A stretch of DNA of 64,000 nt from Hyphomicrobiales bacterium (GTDB taxonomy: Bacteria; Pseudomonadota; Alphaproteobacteria; Rhizobiales; JACESI01). Location: assembly GCA_039973685.1 (NCBI GenBank), contig JBDWKL010000011.1:1-64000 (forward strand), in the 5' to 3' direction. Under the pieces are notes generated by a model. That model saw only the letters and a program-made list of their open reading frames with translations, was not told where the DNA came from and ran no database searches. Positions 1 through 10,214 of this stretch are shown in pieces. The position numbers and the translations under genes are program-made. Numbering within the stretch: the first letter of the stretch is position 1; each line of letters begins with the position of its first letter.

Positions 1-1
1 G

Positions 2-1204
2 GGTAAAGAGCTTTGCGCTGAGGCATTGCATAAGCTCTCGCCGCGCAAAAATGGGCCGCATGTCACATTGAACTGTGCAGCTATCCCGCGTGATTTGCTT
101 GAAAGTGAAATTTTTGGTCATGTGAAGGGCGCCTTTACGGGTGCCACTCGTGATCGCAAGGGTGCAGCCATGCGCGCCAATGGCGGTACGTTGTTCCTTG
201 ATGAGATTTGCGAGATGGATTTGTCTTTGCAATCGAAGCTTTTGCGCTTCTTGCAAGAGCGGACCATCCAGCGTGTGGGTGATGATGTTATCCATGCCAG
301 CGATGTGCGTATTGTATGCGCGACGAACCGTGATCCGATGGCCGAAGTTCGGGCAGGGCGGTTCCGCGAAGATTTGTTTTACCGCCTCCATGTTGTGCCA
401 TTGATATTACCGCCACTGCGTGACCGTGGTGACGATGTAATGCTGATTTCAGAATATTTCTTGCAACAATTTTCTGAAGAAGACGGCAAAGAATTTACTG
501 GCTTTGATGAAGAAGCACGACAAGCGCTTATGGCTTATGGATGGCCTGGCAATGTGAGGCAATTGCAAAATGTAATTCGCAATATTGTTGTTATGAACGC
601 GGGAGGCTTAGTGTCTCGTGTCATGTTGCCTGCAGAATTATCAACGCTTGGCCAATCAGCTGGTCCATCTGCGGCGCATCTAAGCAATCCAATGTTGCAA
701 ACTGATGTTTATGCAAGTGCAGAAACTCAGGTATGGCCTTCCCATATTGCGCCAACGGGTTTGCCTTCTGGCGGTTTGCCTCCAGCTGACCTACCAATGC
801 ACATGCCGCCGCAACCAATGTCAGCGAACTATGATCACGCGGCACCCGCCCCAACTAACAATCATTTTGGAACGGGAAATCCTGTTGCAGATCAATTGAT
901 TGGTAACGCTTACCCAGCGCAAGCTTCAAGTGCTGCACCAGTTGATCATCATGCGCCACAGCCTTCGTTGCCGGTTGAAATGCCTTCGACGTCACCTTCA
1001 GTTGTAAAAACACGAGAAGACATAAAGGCGTTGGATAGCGTGATCAGAGAAACCATCGAAGAAGCAATTTCCATCTGTGATGGATCGGTACCAAAAGCTG
1101 CAAGGGCGCTTGATGTTAGTCCGTCGACACTTTATCGACGGTTACAATCATGGGCGGCCGCTGACGCCAAACTTCGCGAACGCAACGGTGATCAAGCGGC
1201 TTAG
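2..1204 (+). CDS. Sigma-54-dependent transcriptional activator (5' truncated by window)
   Basis: This is the C-terminal part of an NtrC-type bacterial enhancer-binding protein. The reading frame is open from base 2, so the start, any receiver domain and most of Walker A lie to the left; only the final GKE of Walker A is visible. The AAA+ core shows the sigma-54-contacting GAFTGA loop, Walker B (GTLFLDEI) and the arginine-finger region (FREDLFYRL). A Pro/Gln/Ala-rich linker of about 120 residues follows, ending in a Fis-type helix-turn-helix ([19 protein letters not shown]). It should hydrolyse ATP to open sigma-54 promoters. It sits at the far end of an EPS operon that has a -24/-12 promoter at 12986–13002, so EPS control is the natural inference. 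The linker is longer than usual. Its 3' end overlaps the convergent copolymerase gene by 57 bp. Confidence 0.93.
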   Translation, partial: GKELCAEALHKLSPRKNGPHVTLNCAAIPRDLLESEIFGHVKGAFTGATRDRKGAAMRANGGTLFLDEICEMDLSLQSKLLRFLQERTIQRVGDDVIHASDVRIVCATNRDPMAEVRAGRFREDLFYRLHVVPLILPPLRDRGDDVMLISEYFLQQFSEEDGKEFTGFDEEARQALMAYGWPGNVRQLQNVIRNIVVMNAGGLVSRVMLPAELSTLGQSAGPSAAHLSNPMLQTDVYASAETQVWPSHIAPTGLPSGGLPPADLPMHMPPQPMSANYDHAAPAPTNNHFGTGNPVADQLIGNAYPAQASSAAPVDHHAPQPSLPVEMPSTSPSVVKTREDIKALDSVIRETIEEAISICDGSVPKAARALDVSPSTLYRRLQSWAAADAKLRERNGDQAA

Positions 1205-2854
1205 CGCAGGGATAACAATCTTCCATATTGTTGCGATGGTTTTCTCAACAATTGGTAGAGTGACGTCCAAGAACTTCTTCGAAAAGATGAACCCATGTGT
1301 CAGCAACCATGTTGCTTTTTCTCGCTTGGTTCCCATGCCCCTGCCGATGGTATTGGGGCGCATGGCTGGCCCAGCCGGATCTATGGCGCCGTCTGTTGTT
1401 GAAGAACTAACATCATCCAGTTGGATATAAGATACCCTCGACAATAATGGCAGTTCCAAACGATGCGCAAGTTCACGAGCAGAACGCACGGTCGGGTCCA
1501 GTATTTCAGTAATTGTTGCAAGGCCAATACCCATCACAATGCCACCGATGATACCACCAAGGATGAAGATGATCCGTCCTGGTGTGTCTGGTGAATGTGG
1601 ATCTTGAGGTGCATCAATAATTTTCACCCGCTCTGGTGCTTCAAAACGACCAAGTGCGCCGGTAACACGCGCCATTTCATAGCGCTGCATTAGTTTTTCA
1701 TGGAGTTGTTGCGCAATGCGAATATTGCGTTCCAACGCTTGCATTTTGCGCTCGATAGGACCGAAGCGTGCAATGCCATTGTTGAGCTGTTTGATTTTGA
1801 TGCTGATTTGCTCGACCTCTTTTTCGAGCGCTGTTTTGTTCGATTGCGCATCTTGAAGGCGAAGCATTTGTGAGACCAAGAATGGGCTTTGACCATTTTC
1901 GTCGAAGCCGCCTGATTGGCCCATTGCAATGTTGAATAAGCGATCCAACTCATCGTCAGAAACTTCTGTCGATACGCTCAAAAGTTGAGAACGTTCTGCG
2001 CGAAGTCGTGCAAGTTTCGTCTCTGCGTTGCGAACCTTTGAATGGTTATCAGTATAACGCGCTTGTAACGAGACAAGCTCGCTTGAAAGGCTGACGATTT
2101 TTTCTTCGAGGTTACCAATCAACGGATTGGTGCCTGATAATCGTTTTCGAAGATCTTGCAGGGAACGTTTAGCCGCTGACAATTCAATGACTTTTGTATC
2201 GTAAAGGTCTTGCAGTGTGGTCAAACGTCCAATGTTGGATTGATAAATTTCCGGCAGATTTGCTGCGTTTTCAACCTTAAATGACACAAGCCGCGCCTCA
2301 GCTTGTTGGAGCTGTTCAGCGCGTCCAATCATTTGCGCACGAAGGAATTTTTCGCTGCCTTCAACAGAAGAACGTTCCGGCGCTACGATGCGCTCGATGA
2401 AGTGTTTTGCGACCGCTGATAGGCGGTTTGCCAAGCCTTCGCTTTTCGGCCCTGTGATGGTCAGCTTGATAACTTCCTTACCAATAAGCCGAGAATTGAT
2501 GGAGCTTGCAAGCTCACGCACTTTTTTTAATTTTTCACGCGGTGTTGTGTTTTCATCAAATTCACCAAGATCGGTCAAAACGTCACTTAAGACGTGCTCA
2601 CTTTTCAACAACGCTTTTAGCGGCGCCATTCGTTCTTTCAAATTCGGACTAAGCGCGAAATCTTCAAGGAACGGGTTCAATGCAGCCGGTTCTTGAATCA
2701 AGATCGACATGCCAGTGGAATAGCTTTTGCTGACTTTATCAGACGCAAAATAGGCAATCGGTGGCAATAACAGCATAGGGATCACAAGCAAATACCTGCG
2801 TCTCCATGCTGCATTGAGCACCAAATATATGATGTCACCTAAGTTGCGGATCAA
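1148..2854 (-). CDS. Wzz/GumC-like polysaccharide copolymerase (chain-length determinant)
   Basis: 568-residue inner-membrane protein that probably sets polysaccharide chain length and links polymerisation to export. It has a membrane segment near residues 21–37, a Wzz-type periplasmic region, long coiled coils (about 170–290 and 335–400), a proline-rich stretch ([13 protein letters not shown]) and a second membrane segment near 427–446. This is the standard layout of the polysaccharide copolymerase family. A cytoplasmic tail of about 120 residues follows, but no Walker motifs of a BY-kinase are present, so it is a kinase-less type. It is the last gene of the minus-strand EPS operon, 47 bp after the lipoprotein gene. 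The tail is longer than in classical Wzz. Confidence 0.88.
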   Translation of the reverse strand: MIRNLGDIIYLVLNAAWRRRYLLVIPMLLLPPIAYFASDKVSKSYSTGMSILIQEPAALNPFLEDFALSPNLKERMAPLKALLKSEHVLSDVLTDLGEFDENTTPREKLKKVRELASSINSRLIGKEVIKLTITGPKSEGLANRLSAVAKHFIERIVAPERSSVEGSEKFLRAQMIGRAEQLQQAEARLVSFKVENAANLPEIYQSNIGRLTTLQDLYDTKVIELSAAKRSLQDLRKRLSGTNPLIGNLEEKIVSLSSELVSLQARYTDNHSKVRNAETKLARLRAERSQLLSVSTEVSDDELDRLFNIAMGQSGGFDENGQSPFLVSQMLRLQDAQSNKTALEKEVEQISIKIKQLNNGIARFGPIERKMQALERNIRIAQQLHEKLMQRYEMARVTGALGRFEAPERVKIIDAPQDPHSPDTPGRIIFILGGIIGGIVMGIGLATITEILDPTVRSARELAHRLELPLLSRVSYIQLDDVSSSTTDGAIDPAGPAMRPNTIGRGMGTKREKATWLLTHGFIFSKKFLDVTLPIVEKTIATIWKIVIPALSRLITVAFAKFGVSGRP

Positions 2855-2901
2855 GAGTTCAATTCCTTACGCTTTTGCGTTTTTCTAGTTTCGTGTTCTG
2901 G

Positions 2902-4272
2902 TTAGCTTTTGACACTCAGCCTGATCGTGTTTGGCTGAAGCTCCGGTTTTATTTGTTGGTCTGCCGCTCTTATGGCGGGTGATTGGTTGGCAAGTGATTT
3001 GAGACGAGCTTGCGCTTTCGCGAGCCGCTCAAATGTGTTGCCTTCATTGCCAAGTCCAGCTTCAATTTTGAGCGGCTTACCTTTGTGAGCTGCTAAAAAT
3101 TGTGAGAACTGATCTCGTTGTGACGCTGACAAATTCGTTGCACCTGAGGCCAAAACCAAGGTGGTCGTTGTTGGCGTTGCAGGTTGTGTGCGTGAAACAA
3201 GGGCGCGGGCACGTTCAAGAAGCGCATTATTGGATGCCTTCTCAGTCGTTGCTCTTGTACTGTTTGCTTTGTTTCTCGCATTTAATGCTTTTGAACGCGC
3301 CAATACCTCAGACGGGTCTATTTTAGGCGTATCAATTCTTGGCTGTGTCGCTACTGATTGCGGGTTTTGCTTTGCAATGCGCTGGGCTGCTTTAAACACA
3401 GTCGAAGCATCTTGCTCATAGGTTGCTTCGCGCGAAGCTTCTTGCAATTGACGCTCATAATCGCGTTCGTTGGAGATGCGCGACCTTGTTTTGTTCAAGT
3501 ACTGGGAAAAACGAACATCTGCTGATGCATCACCACGCAAAACTGCTTCAGTTTCTGCGCCATTGTTGCCGAAATCATCGTCGAAACCATCAATTGGGAG
3601 GCCGGCCAAATCGTCCGGGCCAGTTTCTACCCAACCTTTTGCAATTTCAGCATTAGTCAGCCCACCGTCACCGGCACGCTGATTGTTCGAGGTGACACGC
3701 AAATTGTTACGTGTTTTTGTTTTTGTTTTACGTACTGGTTGTTCGCTTGCATTATCGAATTTTTCGCGGATTGCGTCTGCTTGTTTTGCAAAACGCGACG
3801 CGCTTGGATCAGTCTGCGCTTTCGACTTTTTGACAGTCGAAACGCTCGCTGTGCTAATTGTATCGACACTGGACGTTTTTGCGAGAACCGTATTTGGCTC
3901 AGCCGTTTGCTCTTCTAAAAATGCAGCGATTGCATCCTTGTCTGTCTTCAGATTAAGAGAGGCCGTTTCAACTGGCTGGAAAACTGGAGATGGGTTCTTT
4001 TTCTTTCTCTTGAAGATTGAAGCGAATTTGCCACGGGTTTTGGCAACAATGGTCTGGCCGCCATTGTCTTCTTCCTCTTCGCGAGCAGATGTAAGGATAT
4101 CGTTGACCGATACTTTCTTGTCTTTCGCATCTTCTGCTGTAATTGAGGCACGCAAGCTCGCAGGGACCAAAGATAGGCCCGACGACGAACACGCACTCAT
4201 CACGCCAAGCATGATGAGTAACGCGACCGTCGTTGCGGTTCTTTTTGTGTTTCTGGTTGTCGCCATTTTCAT
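2902..4272 (-). CDS. Lipoprotein of unknown function, EPS locus
   Basis: 456 residues with a basic N-terminus, a hydrophobic stretch and a lipobox-like VMSAC, which places the lipidated cysteine at residue 28. The body is low-complexity, charged and rich in Lys, Thr, Ala and Asn, and looks mostly disordered. The last ~90 residues (from about 365) loosely resemble an OmpA/CpaD-type fold: a LVLASGATNLSASQRDQF start, a Gly-rich middle and a final strand NTIRLSV. That resemblance is an inference. It lies 20 bp after the secreted glycosidase-like gene and before the copolymerase, so it is probably an envelope component of EPS export or attachment. It does not look like a Wza-type export pore. I do not recognise a named family. 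Confidence 0.75.
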   Translation of the reverse strand: MKMATTRNTKRTATTVALLIMLGVMSACSSSGLSLVPASLRASITAEDAKDKKVSVNDILTSAREEEEDNGGQTIVAKTRGKFASIFKRKKKNPSPVFQPVETASLNLKTDKDAIAAFLEEQTAEPNTVLAKTSSVDTISTASVSTVKKSKAQTDPSASRFAKQADAIREKFDNASEQPVRKTKTKTRNNLRVTSNNQRAGDGGLTNAEIAKGWVETGPDDLAGLPIDGFDDDFGNNGAETEAVLRGDASADVRFSQYLNKTRSRISNERDYERQLQEASREATYEQDASTVFKAAQRIAKQNPQSVATQPRIDTPKIDPSEVLARSKALNARNKANSTRATTEKASNNALLERARALVSRTQPATPTTTTLVLASGATNLSASQRDQFSQFLAAHKGKPLKIEAGLGNEGNTFERLAKAQARLKSLANQSPAIRAADQQIKPELQPNTIRLSVKS

Positions 4273-4292
4273 GACCCTGTTTTTCGTCTTTT

Positions 4293-6740
4293 TTATTTGT
4301 TGCTACTTACATTCAAGTTCAATGCCAGTTTTGCGATTGCAATTCGCAACGATTTTAGCTCTTGGTTGCTAATTCCAGTAATTAATTCCCAATCACCACG
4401 ATGCTTTTTGCGAATTGAGGTCGCAAGTTTGATCGCTTCTGGGCTTGTTTGCATTGAGAGCCAAAGAAGATGGCGCTGATCTGCCAATCCATTTGCCATA
4501 TCGAGGAAGAACTCATGGACATCTGGTTGTTTGGCACAAAGGGTTGGCATTGGCGGGAACATAGATACATCGCCTTCACGCCCATCTGTTGGATCAAAAG
4601 GATGACCGAGTGGTAACCGTGCATGCCATTGCAAATATCTATCCGCACCCGTTGTCCAAAGCCAAAGACCTGCTGTTAGGCGTGGTTGGCCTGTATTGTA
4701 TAGCCAAGGCTTAATATTGCGTTTTTTCAACCACTTAATGTCTTTTTTATCGATACCAAAGCCTTGGTTGATAATCGCAACGTCGAAGAAATGGAGATAC
4801 TCATAATCCTTCGGGTTGTTTAAGTGTCCTGCTAATTTTGCCTCAGGAGCAGCCTTTTTAACGGCGGCGACCCATTGAGGCATGTCGCGTGCTGATTGAG
4901 ATGCTGCGTTGCCTGGTTCGTCCGCCATGCTCCAAACGGGAGCGGGCAGGCCGTTCTCTTTTAAGGCTTTTAAAGCGCGCGCCATTGCTTGTGCGCCTTT
5001 TTCGATACCGAGCTGATGATACAGGCCAAACGATGCATTATAGGCAAGCCAAGGCGAACTCGTTGCATTTTGCAAAGCTTGTTGCGTATCGCGAATAAAA
5101 GCGGGCTTACCATTGATGTGAGGGATGTGCAGAGAGGGAGAATTTCCTCGAATGCCAAACTTTGAGAGGAAGGCAAGGTCGCAAGCATTTTGTTCTGCGT
5201 TATCTTTTGCCAAATCGCGATGCCAGCTTAAATGTGGCGCATGCAACATATAAAAACCTGCATCAGAGGCTACTTTTGGTAGCGTAATTGGCGGAACGAT
5301 CAAAGAAAGCGGTAGCTCTTGAACACGCGTGCCAGATTTTACGGTCAAAACGCCTTTATGTGTTCCTACTGGAAGCATGTCGGTTGGTTGCAACCAAAAT
5401 GAATAACGACGCGGTGTATTGGCGTAAAGCGGGAAGGTTTCAACATCCGATCTGAGTTGGGTCGAACGCGGGGTGAAAAGATTGCCACCTGTTCTAATCC
5501 GTTCCAATCGGCGTTGACCGGCCCAAACCATTGGATCGATCATCCCTTCAAGACTGTTATTTTCCCAAGAAATTTTGAATGTTGGTGCTGAAGCTTCTTG
5601 CGCGCTACTAACTGACAAGGAAAGGCTTGTGCCTGTTTCGTTTGTCATTGCGAGTTCGAGCGGCTTGAAACGAACAATTTTGTTCAAGTTGATGTCGCGG
5701 TCCGCAGTTTGTAGCTCACCAATTGTCGGATCAACTTTCCACTTGTTGTTGAACCAAGTTTTACGGCGTTGCTCGATAGCGGCTAGTGCTTTTGAATCTG
5801 GTTTTTCAATCAATGCAGCAGAAATATAAAGGGCGTTTCTTCCTGCTCCTGCAAATTCGATATCAATTTTATTGTCTTTGCCAACATCAACGTCGAAGCT
5901 TAAGCGTCCTCCGCGGTGTTTGCCGTACATGTTCCAAATATCGTTGTCTTTTCCCACTTCACGATCGCGTCCAGACATATAAATTGTTTGGTTCCATTCG
6001 CGCGGCGTGTATGTCTCGTGACGAACGATCTTGCCATTCACTTTAATGCGTCGATTGGTGAAGCCGCGAAGCTCTTGCCATGCACTGGTCTCTTCTGTCC
6101 AAATTGTTAGGCGTTGTTTGCCACTTGGTGCGGGAAGCGTGATCCGCTCTACACCGTTGACCCCACTTGAAAGCAGAGGATCGGAGCCAGGCCGGAGTAT
6201 TTCGAGCAGGTTTTTGCCGCCGAGCATGGAGCTTGAGGCTGAAACTCTTTTAAAGCCTTCAAAAACCGGACTATCGCTTTTGCCAAAACTGAAACCGACT
6301 GCATTGTCAGGCAATGTGATTGCTTCTTCGATGGCGTAATGTTCAATAACAGTACGGTCCGTGTCTGTTGGCTCAAAAAGAATGATGTTATGGATGCTAT
6401 TCACATCTATCGGTCGTTTACCCGTGGTCTTCAGACCCGTGAGTGGAAGTCGTATTGAAAATGGGCCAGGCGGAAGTGTGCGGCCCATATTGTAGCGGCT
6501 TGAATAATTGCGAGACTTTGCATCATCAATGCGTAAAGCGATTGTGACGTTTTCATCACCTAATACGTTACCACGGATCACGATCACGCCTTCACGTGAG
6601 GCTTCCGTTTTCAGAACGGAACCCGCACGAATTGGTAGACTGCCGCTTCTGAATTTATGGAATACTTCGCCAGCAAACACTGTCGTTGCAGACAGTGTCA
6701 CAAGAGCGGCAGCTATGATTGATGATGCTTGTTTTCTCAT
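4293..6740 (-). CDS. Secreted glycoside-hydrolase-like protein (DUF4091-type C-terminus)
   Basis: 815 residues with a cleavable signal peptide (cleavage near VFA|GEV, residue 23). The first ~480 residues appear to be beta-sandwich modules. Residues ~490–760 look like a TIM-barrel hydrolase: a WSMADEPG motif at 603–610, where E608 is a plausible acid residue, and a GLWLWTTGADRYLQWH block near 691–706. The second block resembles the C-terminal region of DUF4091-type proteins (xWxWxTGADxYxQWHxR). The probable site of action is the periplasm or cell surface, trimming or degrading the polysaccharide made by this locus. The substrate is unknown. Its start overlaps the glycosyltransferase stop by 4 nt (ATGA), so it is translationally coupled to EPS synthesis. 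Confidence 0.75.
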   Translation of the reverse strand: MRKQASSIIAAALVTLSATTVFAGEVFHKFRSGSLPIRAGSVLKTEASREGVIVIRGNVLGDENVTIALRIDDAKSRNYSSRYNMGRTLPPGPFSIRLPLTGLKTTGKRPIDVNSIHNIILFEPTDTDRTVIEHYAIEEAITLPDNAVGFSFGKSDSPVFEGFKRVSASSSMLGGKNLLEILRPGSDPLLSSGVNGVERITLPAPSGKQRLTIWTEETSAWQELRGFTNRRIKVNGKIVRHETYTPREWNQTIYMSGRDREVGKDNDIWNMYGKHRGGRLSFDVDVGKDNKIDIEFAGAGRNALYISAALIEKPDSKALAAIEQRRKTWFNNKWKVDPTIGELQTADRDINLNKIVRFKPLELAMTNETGTSLSLSVSSAQEASAPTFKISWENNSLEGMIDPMVWAGQRRLERIRTGGNLFTPRSTQLRSDVETFPLYANTPRRYSFWLQPTDMLPVGTHKGVLTVKSGTRVQELPLSLIVPPITLPKVASDAGFYMLHAPHLSWHRDLAKDNAEQNACDLAFLSKFGIRGNSPSLHIPHINGKPAFIRDTQQALQNATSSPWLAYNASFGLYHQLGIEKGAQAMARALKALKENGLPAPVWSMADEPGNAASQSARDMPQWVAAVKKAAPEAKLAGHLNNPKDYEYLHFFDVAIINQGFGIDKKDIKWLKKRNIKPWLYNTGQPRLTAGLWLWTTGADRYLQWHARLPLGHPFDPTDGREGDVSMFPPMPTLCAKQPDVHEFFLDMANGLADQRHLLWLSMQTSPEAIKLATSIRKKHRGDWELITGISNQELKSLRIAIAKLALNLNVSSNK

Positions 6741-7873
6741 AGTGTAGCAATAACGCTCTCAATTTTTGCAGCTTGTGCATCCCAGCTTTCACCAGCGACA
6801 AATTCGCGGCGAAGATGATTATGCTTCTTGTCGTGAAGAGCCATTTCGATCGCTTTTGGAAAGTCGACATCATCTTCTGCAACGCGAACCAATTGCTCAT
6901 AACGCTTCAACGCTTTGAAACGAGTGGAGGCAATTGGCGTACCTGCTGCGAAATATTCGCGTAGTTTTAGCGGGTTGCTGGCATCCATGTCTGGCCCTTG
7001 GCGGAAGGGTAGCAAAGAGACATCCCAATTTTGGACATAGCCTGCAAGAACGCTGTGATCGCGTTCGCCTAAGAAGATAACATTTGAGCAAGCCTGAAGG
7101 CGTGAGCAATCTGTTTGAACGGGGCCGATCATCACGAAATACCAATGCGGCATTTTCTCCGCAGCATCTGCTATTGCATCAACGTGGATACGGTCGCCAA
7201 TAGTGCCAAAGAAGCCTGCAACAGGTCTATCATCTGGCATGTCATGTGGGCGAGGGGCTGGTGTGCCGAAGATGTCATGGTCAACACCATGTTCGATCAA
7301 AATCGTCTTCTCGCGAGGGAATTTCTCAAGGAGGTGATCTGACGATGCGATCACGAGGTCAGCGCGTTCTACAAGACGTTTTTCAGCTTCTAAAACAGGC
7401 TTGTGATCAACACCTTGCCAAGCACCAAAATCATCGCCGCAATAATAAATGACACTGCGTTCATCGAGCGTATTACATGCGACTTCTGCTGTTGGAAGTG
7501 AGCACCAAAGCAACGGCTTTTTGATATTTTCAACATTCATCTCACGACGAATTTGGCGGCCCAAGGCAATGCGGTTAAAGGCTGATGCTGCGGGATTGCC
7601 CGGCCATGGGATCGCAACGGGAGAAAGCACGCGCATATTGTCAGGCACAACATTGCGGTTTTCAAGAACAGGTTCTTGAACGCGCTTACTAAACATCGAG
7701 TTCGCTTTTTCAAACAAACGGTGCATGTCTTCACGGTTTAAACGTGGACGACGCATGCCAATTGAGTTGACCCAAAGCACACTACGATCGCCAGAGAGGC
7801 GACGGACAAGGTGCTGAGTTGAACTTGGGTGACGTCCCCAATCTTCACCGAATACGACCATATCATGGATCAT
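6737..7873 (-). CDS. Glycosyltransferase (GT4/TuaH-like)
   Basis: 378 residues starting MIHDMVVFGEDWGRHPSSTQ. I chose the ATG at 7873 because it overlaps the acetyltransferase stop as TAATG; an upstream in-frame extension to 8065 would only read through that gene out of frame. The N-terminal half is a Rossmann-like acceptor domain. The C-terminal half has the GT-B donor pattern: VAGFFGTIGDRI, VIFLGERDHSVLAGYV and a PLKLREYFAAGTPIAS segment, the typical E-x7-E-like donor region. It should transfer a nucleotide-activated sugar onto the lipid-linked EPS unit on the cytoplasmic face. Specificity cannot be read from the sequence. Confidence 0.85.
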   Translation of the reverse strand: MIHDMVVFGEDWGRHPSSTQHLVRRLSGDRSVLWVNSIGMRRPRLNREDMHRLFEKANSMFSKRVQEPVLENRNVVPDNMRVLSPVAIPWPGNPAASAFNRIALGRQIRREMNVENIKKPLLWCSLPTAEVACNTLDERSVIYYCGDDFGAWQGVDHKPVLEAEKRLVERADLVIASSDHLLEKFPREKTILIEHGVDHDIFGTPAPRPHDMPDDRPVAGFFGTIGDRIHVDAIADAAEKMPHWYFVMIGPVQTDCSRLQACSNVIFLGERDHSVLAGYVQNWDVSLLPFRQGPDMDASNPLKLREYFAAGTPIASTRFKALKRYEQLVRVAEDDVDFPKAIEMALHDKKHNHLRREFVAGESWDAQAAKIESVIATL

Positions 7874-8628
7874 TATTTTTCTTCCTTTTGGTCTGCCAAT
7901 TCGGCTTTTGTTTCGTTTGGAAATAGCGGGCGAATAACGCGGGCAGGGACACCACCAGCCAATACGTTCGCAGGCAGGTCTTTGGTGACGACTGAGTTTG
8001 TTGCAACCACAGTACCGCGACCGATCGTGACGCCTGCTGTTACGGCAACACCCATGCCAAGCCATGCGCCTTCTTCGATGATGATGTCGCCGACTTGATC
8101 GTCGGTATCTGCATCACCACGCGCTCTTGCGACAGGATCAAGTGGATGACCTGGGAAGCCAGATAAAAGATTGCGCCCGCCCATGCGCACATCGTCTTCA
8201 AGGACAATTTTGCTGCCCACAGCAATATGCGTTTGCCAGCCAATGCCGACATTGTTGCCAATGATAAGTTCTGGTTGCTTGTCGCCATTGACGCGCGCCA
8301 ATAGTGAGCATTGTGTTGAAAGGCGGCAACGCTCACCCATGCTGAGTTTAAGCGGGCCAGCCATGTAAGGCATGCCTTTGCCAAACAGGTGCAGCTCTTT
8401 CGCGGGCTTTGTCATTTGAGACAAAAATAGCGGCTTGAACCATAGGGCCATGACGACGGTATTGATGCCGTCGCGGACGCCGCAATGTAGCATATAGAGA
8501 GGTTTGTGAATTGCTGGGATACTTGGCATGGATGCACGACGCACAGCCCAACCAGTTTTATAAATCAATTTGGCAAGCGGCGTGTCGCCAGCTTTCACCC
8601 ATTGTCTGAATGAGAGAGCTAAACTCAT
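7873..8628 (-). CDS. Hexapeptide-repeat (LbH) O-acetyltransferase
   Basis: 251 residues. The C-terminal half carries left-handed beta-helix hexapeptide repeats (VGDIIIEEGAWLGMGVAV, VTIGRGTVVATNSVVTKDLP) and the closing NVLAGGVPARVIRP block typical of WcaF/maltose-acetyltransferase-like enzymes that use acetyl-CoA. It probably adds acetyl groups to a sugar of the EPS repeat unit. The N-terminal ~90 residues are less typical and may position the acceptor. It overlaps the polymerase gene by 4 nt upstream and the glycosyltransferase by 1 nt downstream, consistent with coupled translation. Confidence 0.87.
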   Translation of the reverse strand: MSLALSFRQWVKAGDTPLAKLIYKTGWAVRRASMPSIPAIHKPLYMLHCGVRDGINTVVMALWFKPLFLSQMTKPAKELHLFGKGMPYMAGPLKLSMGERCRLSTQCSLLARVNGDKQPELIIGNNVGIGWQTHIAVGSKIVLEDDVRMGGRNLLSGFPGHPLDPVARARGDADTDDQVGDIIIEEGAWLGMGVAVTAGVTIGRGTVVATNSVVTKDLPANVLAGGVPARVIRPLFPNETKAELADQKEEK

Positions 8629-10214
8629 TTCTGTCTCCTAGCTTTCGAGCCAATATCGAGGTCTGGATCCCAACGAACCCGTTCCAAGTGTTGGTTTGAT
8701 TTTTCCCACAAATTCTTCGCGCGTGAGCTGATGCTAACTTCTGCTGGCGGTGGTCTGTCGTAGTAGCCGTCGTCTGCTTTTTCTTGTGTTTCAATAATGA
8801 AGGTGCGGCTGTATTTCGACAGGGCAACGCAAAGGGCTAACAAGAGGTAGAGGGACCATGTATGTGCCTGCGTCAAAAACGTGCCGGATACGCAGAAACC
8901 TGCGAGACCTGCAAGGACGGCCAATGTGGCTGTACGGATACTCTCGTCAGCACGACGATAGGTGTAAAGCTTGTACATTTTGAGCAAGCGCCACGTCATG
9001 AGGAAGATCATGCAAAGGAGGAAGAAGAACGCGATAAATCCGTTTTCTGAAAGAGCACCAAACCAAGTTGAGTGCACCACGTGTGGCTTGCCGTCGCCGT
9101 TAACGCGAAGATAAACGAAATAGTTGGAATAAAAGTTCTGCCAACCAACACCAAAGATTGGGTTGTTGACGGCCATATTCCAAGCTGTGTCCCATGTATC
9201 AAGACGGGCTTGTGCAGAGGCATCAACGCCTTCTTCCGCAGCACCACCAGATTTCCGGTTGTTAATGCCCATCATTGCGAAAAGACCGATGGCTGCGATG
9301 CCGCCAATGCCGCCTAGAATAACTTTGGATTTGATGTAACGTTCGCCGATAACGCCCAAAACGGCCAAAAGCCCAAGTAAGCCACCGCGGCTTTGTGTTG
9401 CAACAATCGCCCAGATCATTGTCAAAGAAGCGAACCCACCAAAGAATTTTAGCAAATAAGATTTTGGCACCATGATGAGCGAAAGGGCGAAGGACAGCGG
9501 GAATAAGAGACGCAGAGACAAGTCATTTGGGTCACCCAGTGGCGAGCGCAAGTGACGTGCAATGGTAACCCGTGAGCCTTCTACAAGGCCGATACCCATG
9601 AGTTTGTTATAGACGGCAACAACGCCAACAATAACACCAGCAACAACGAAGAACTTGATCGCAGCCATGAATTGCTTTGGTTCACGGATGCTCCATGCAA
9701 TTGCGAAAGTCATGATGATGATTTTCACATAGGTATCGAGGAAGAATTGCTTAGATGCACCAAAGTTTGTGGCAAAGAACATGCCGAGCAATGACCAGCC
9801 TGCAAAGAGTGCGAATGGTGTTAGCTCATGTTCCCAATAAACTCTGATTTTGCGGCTGAGGAATAGATTGTAACAAAGCACGCCAAGCACTGCGAGAGAG
9901 AGTAAAAGAGGAACGCGCAACGGTCTGATGGGTGGGTAGACTTCGTGAAAACGGAAGAATGCAAAGCCCACAAACAACAGACACGTAAAGAAAGCAAACC
10001 GGAAAATGAGGATGCCAGCGAAAGGCAAGAATGCAATGACGACCGTTAGAAATGGCTTTACGAATGCTGGCACGCCCAGTGGAATAAACCAAACAACAGC
10101 TGCCAATAAACTGCAGGCAACTGCCAGCAACATATGACGATGTTTCCGCGTGTTTAAATCACGCGGTTCAGCAAGTTTGCTACCAAATGGGATCTGGTCG
10201 TATAGCGTGCTCAT
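8625..10214 (-). CDS. Wzy-like polysaccharide polymerase / O-antigen ligase family protein
   Basis: 529-residue polytopic inner-membrane protein with about 10–12 hydrophobic segments. It has the periplasmic loop and the family signature region around LGDPNDLSLRLLFPLSFAL, TQSRGGLLGLLAVLG and HSTWFGALSENGFIAFF, typical of the Wzy_C (O-antigen ligase) superfamily. In this locus, which also holds a flippase and a copolymerase, it is most simply the Wzy-type polymerase joining repeat units in the periplasm. A ligase role cannot be excluded because the two share the fold. A hydrophilic C-terminal tail of ~70 residues faces the cytoplasm. It overlaps the flippase stop by 4 nt. Confidence 0.88.
   Translation of the reverse strand: MSTLYDQIPFGSKLAEPRDLNTRKHRHMLLAVACSLLAAVVWFIPLGVPAFVKPFLTVVIAFLPFAGILIFRFAFFTCLLFVGFAFFRFHEVYPPIRPLRVPLLLSLAVLGVLCYNLFLSRKIRVYWEHELTPFALFAGWSLLGMFFATNFGASKQFFLDTYVKIIIMTFAIAWSIREPKQFMAAIKFFVVAGVIVGVVAVYNKLMGIGLVEGSRVTIARHLRSPLGDPNDLSLRLLFPLSFALSLIMVPKSYLLKFFGGFASLTMIWAIVATQSRGGLLGLLAVLGVIGERYIKSKVILGGIGGIAAIGLFAMMGINNRKSGGAAEEGVDASAQARLDTWDTAWNMAVNNPIFGVGWQNFYSNYFVYLRVNGDGKPHVVHSTWFGALSENGFIAFFFLLCMIFLMTWRLLKMYKLYTYRRADESIRTATLAVLAGLAGFCVSGTFLTQAHTWSLYLLLALCVALSKYSRTFIIETQEKADDGYYDRPPPAEVSISSRAKNLWEKSNQHLERVRWDPDLDIGSKARRQK

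Noticed and set aside
3683-4372. Plus-strand open frame opposite the EPS lipoprotein gene
   Set aside because: The minus-strand frame has a signal peptide, a lipobox and operon context; the plus-strand frame is its mirror image.
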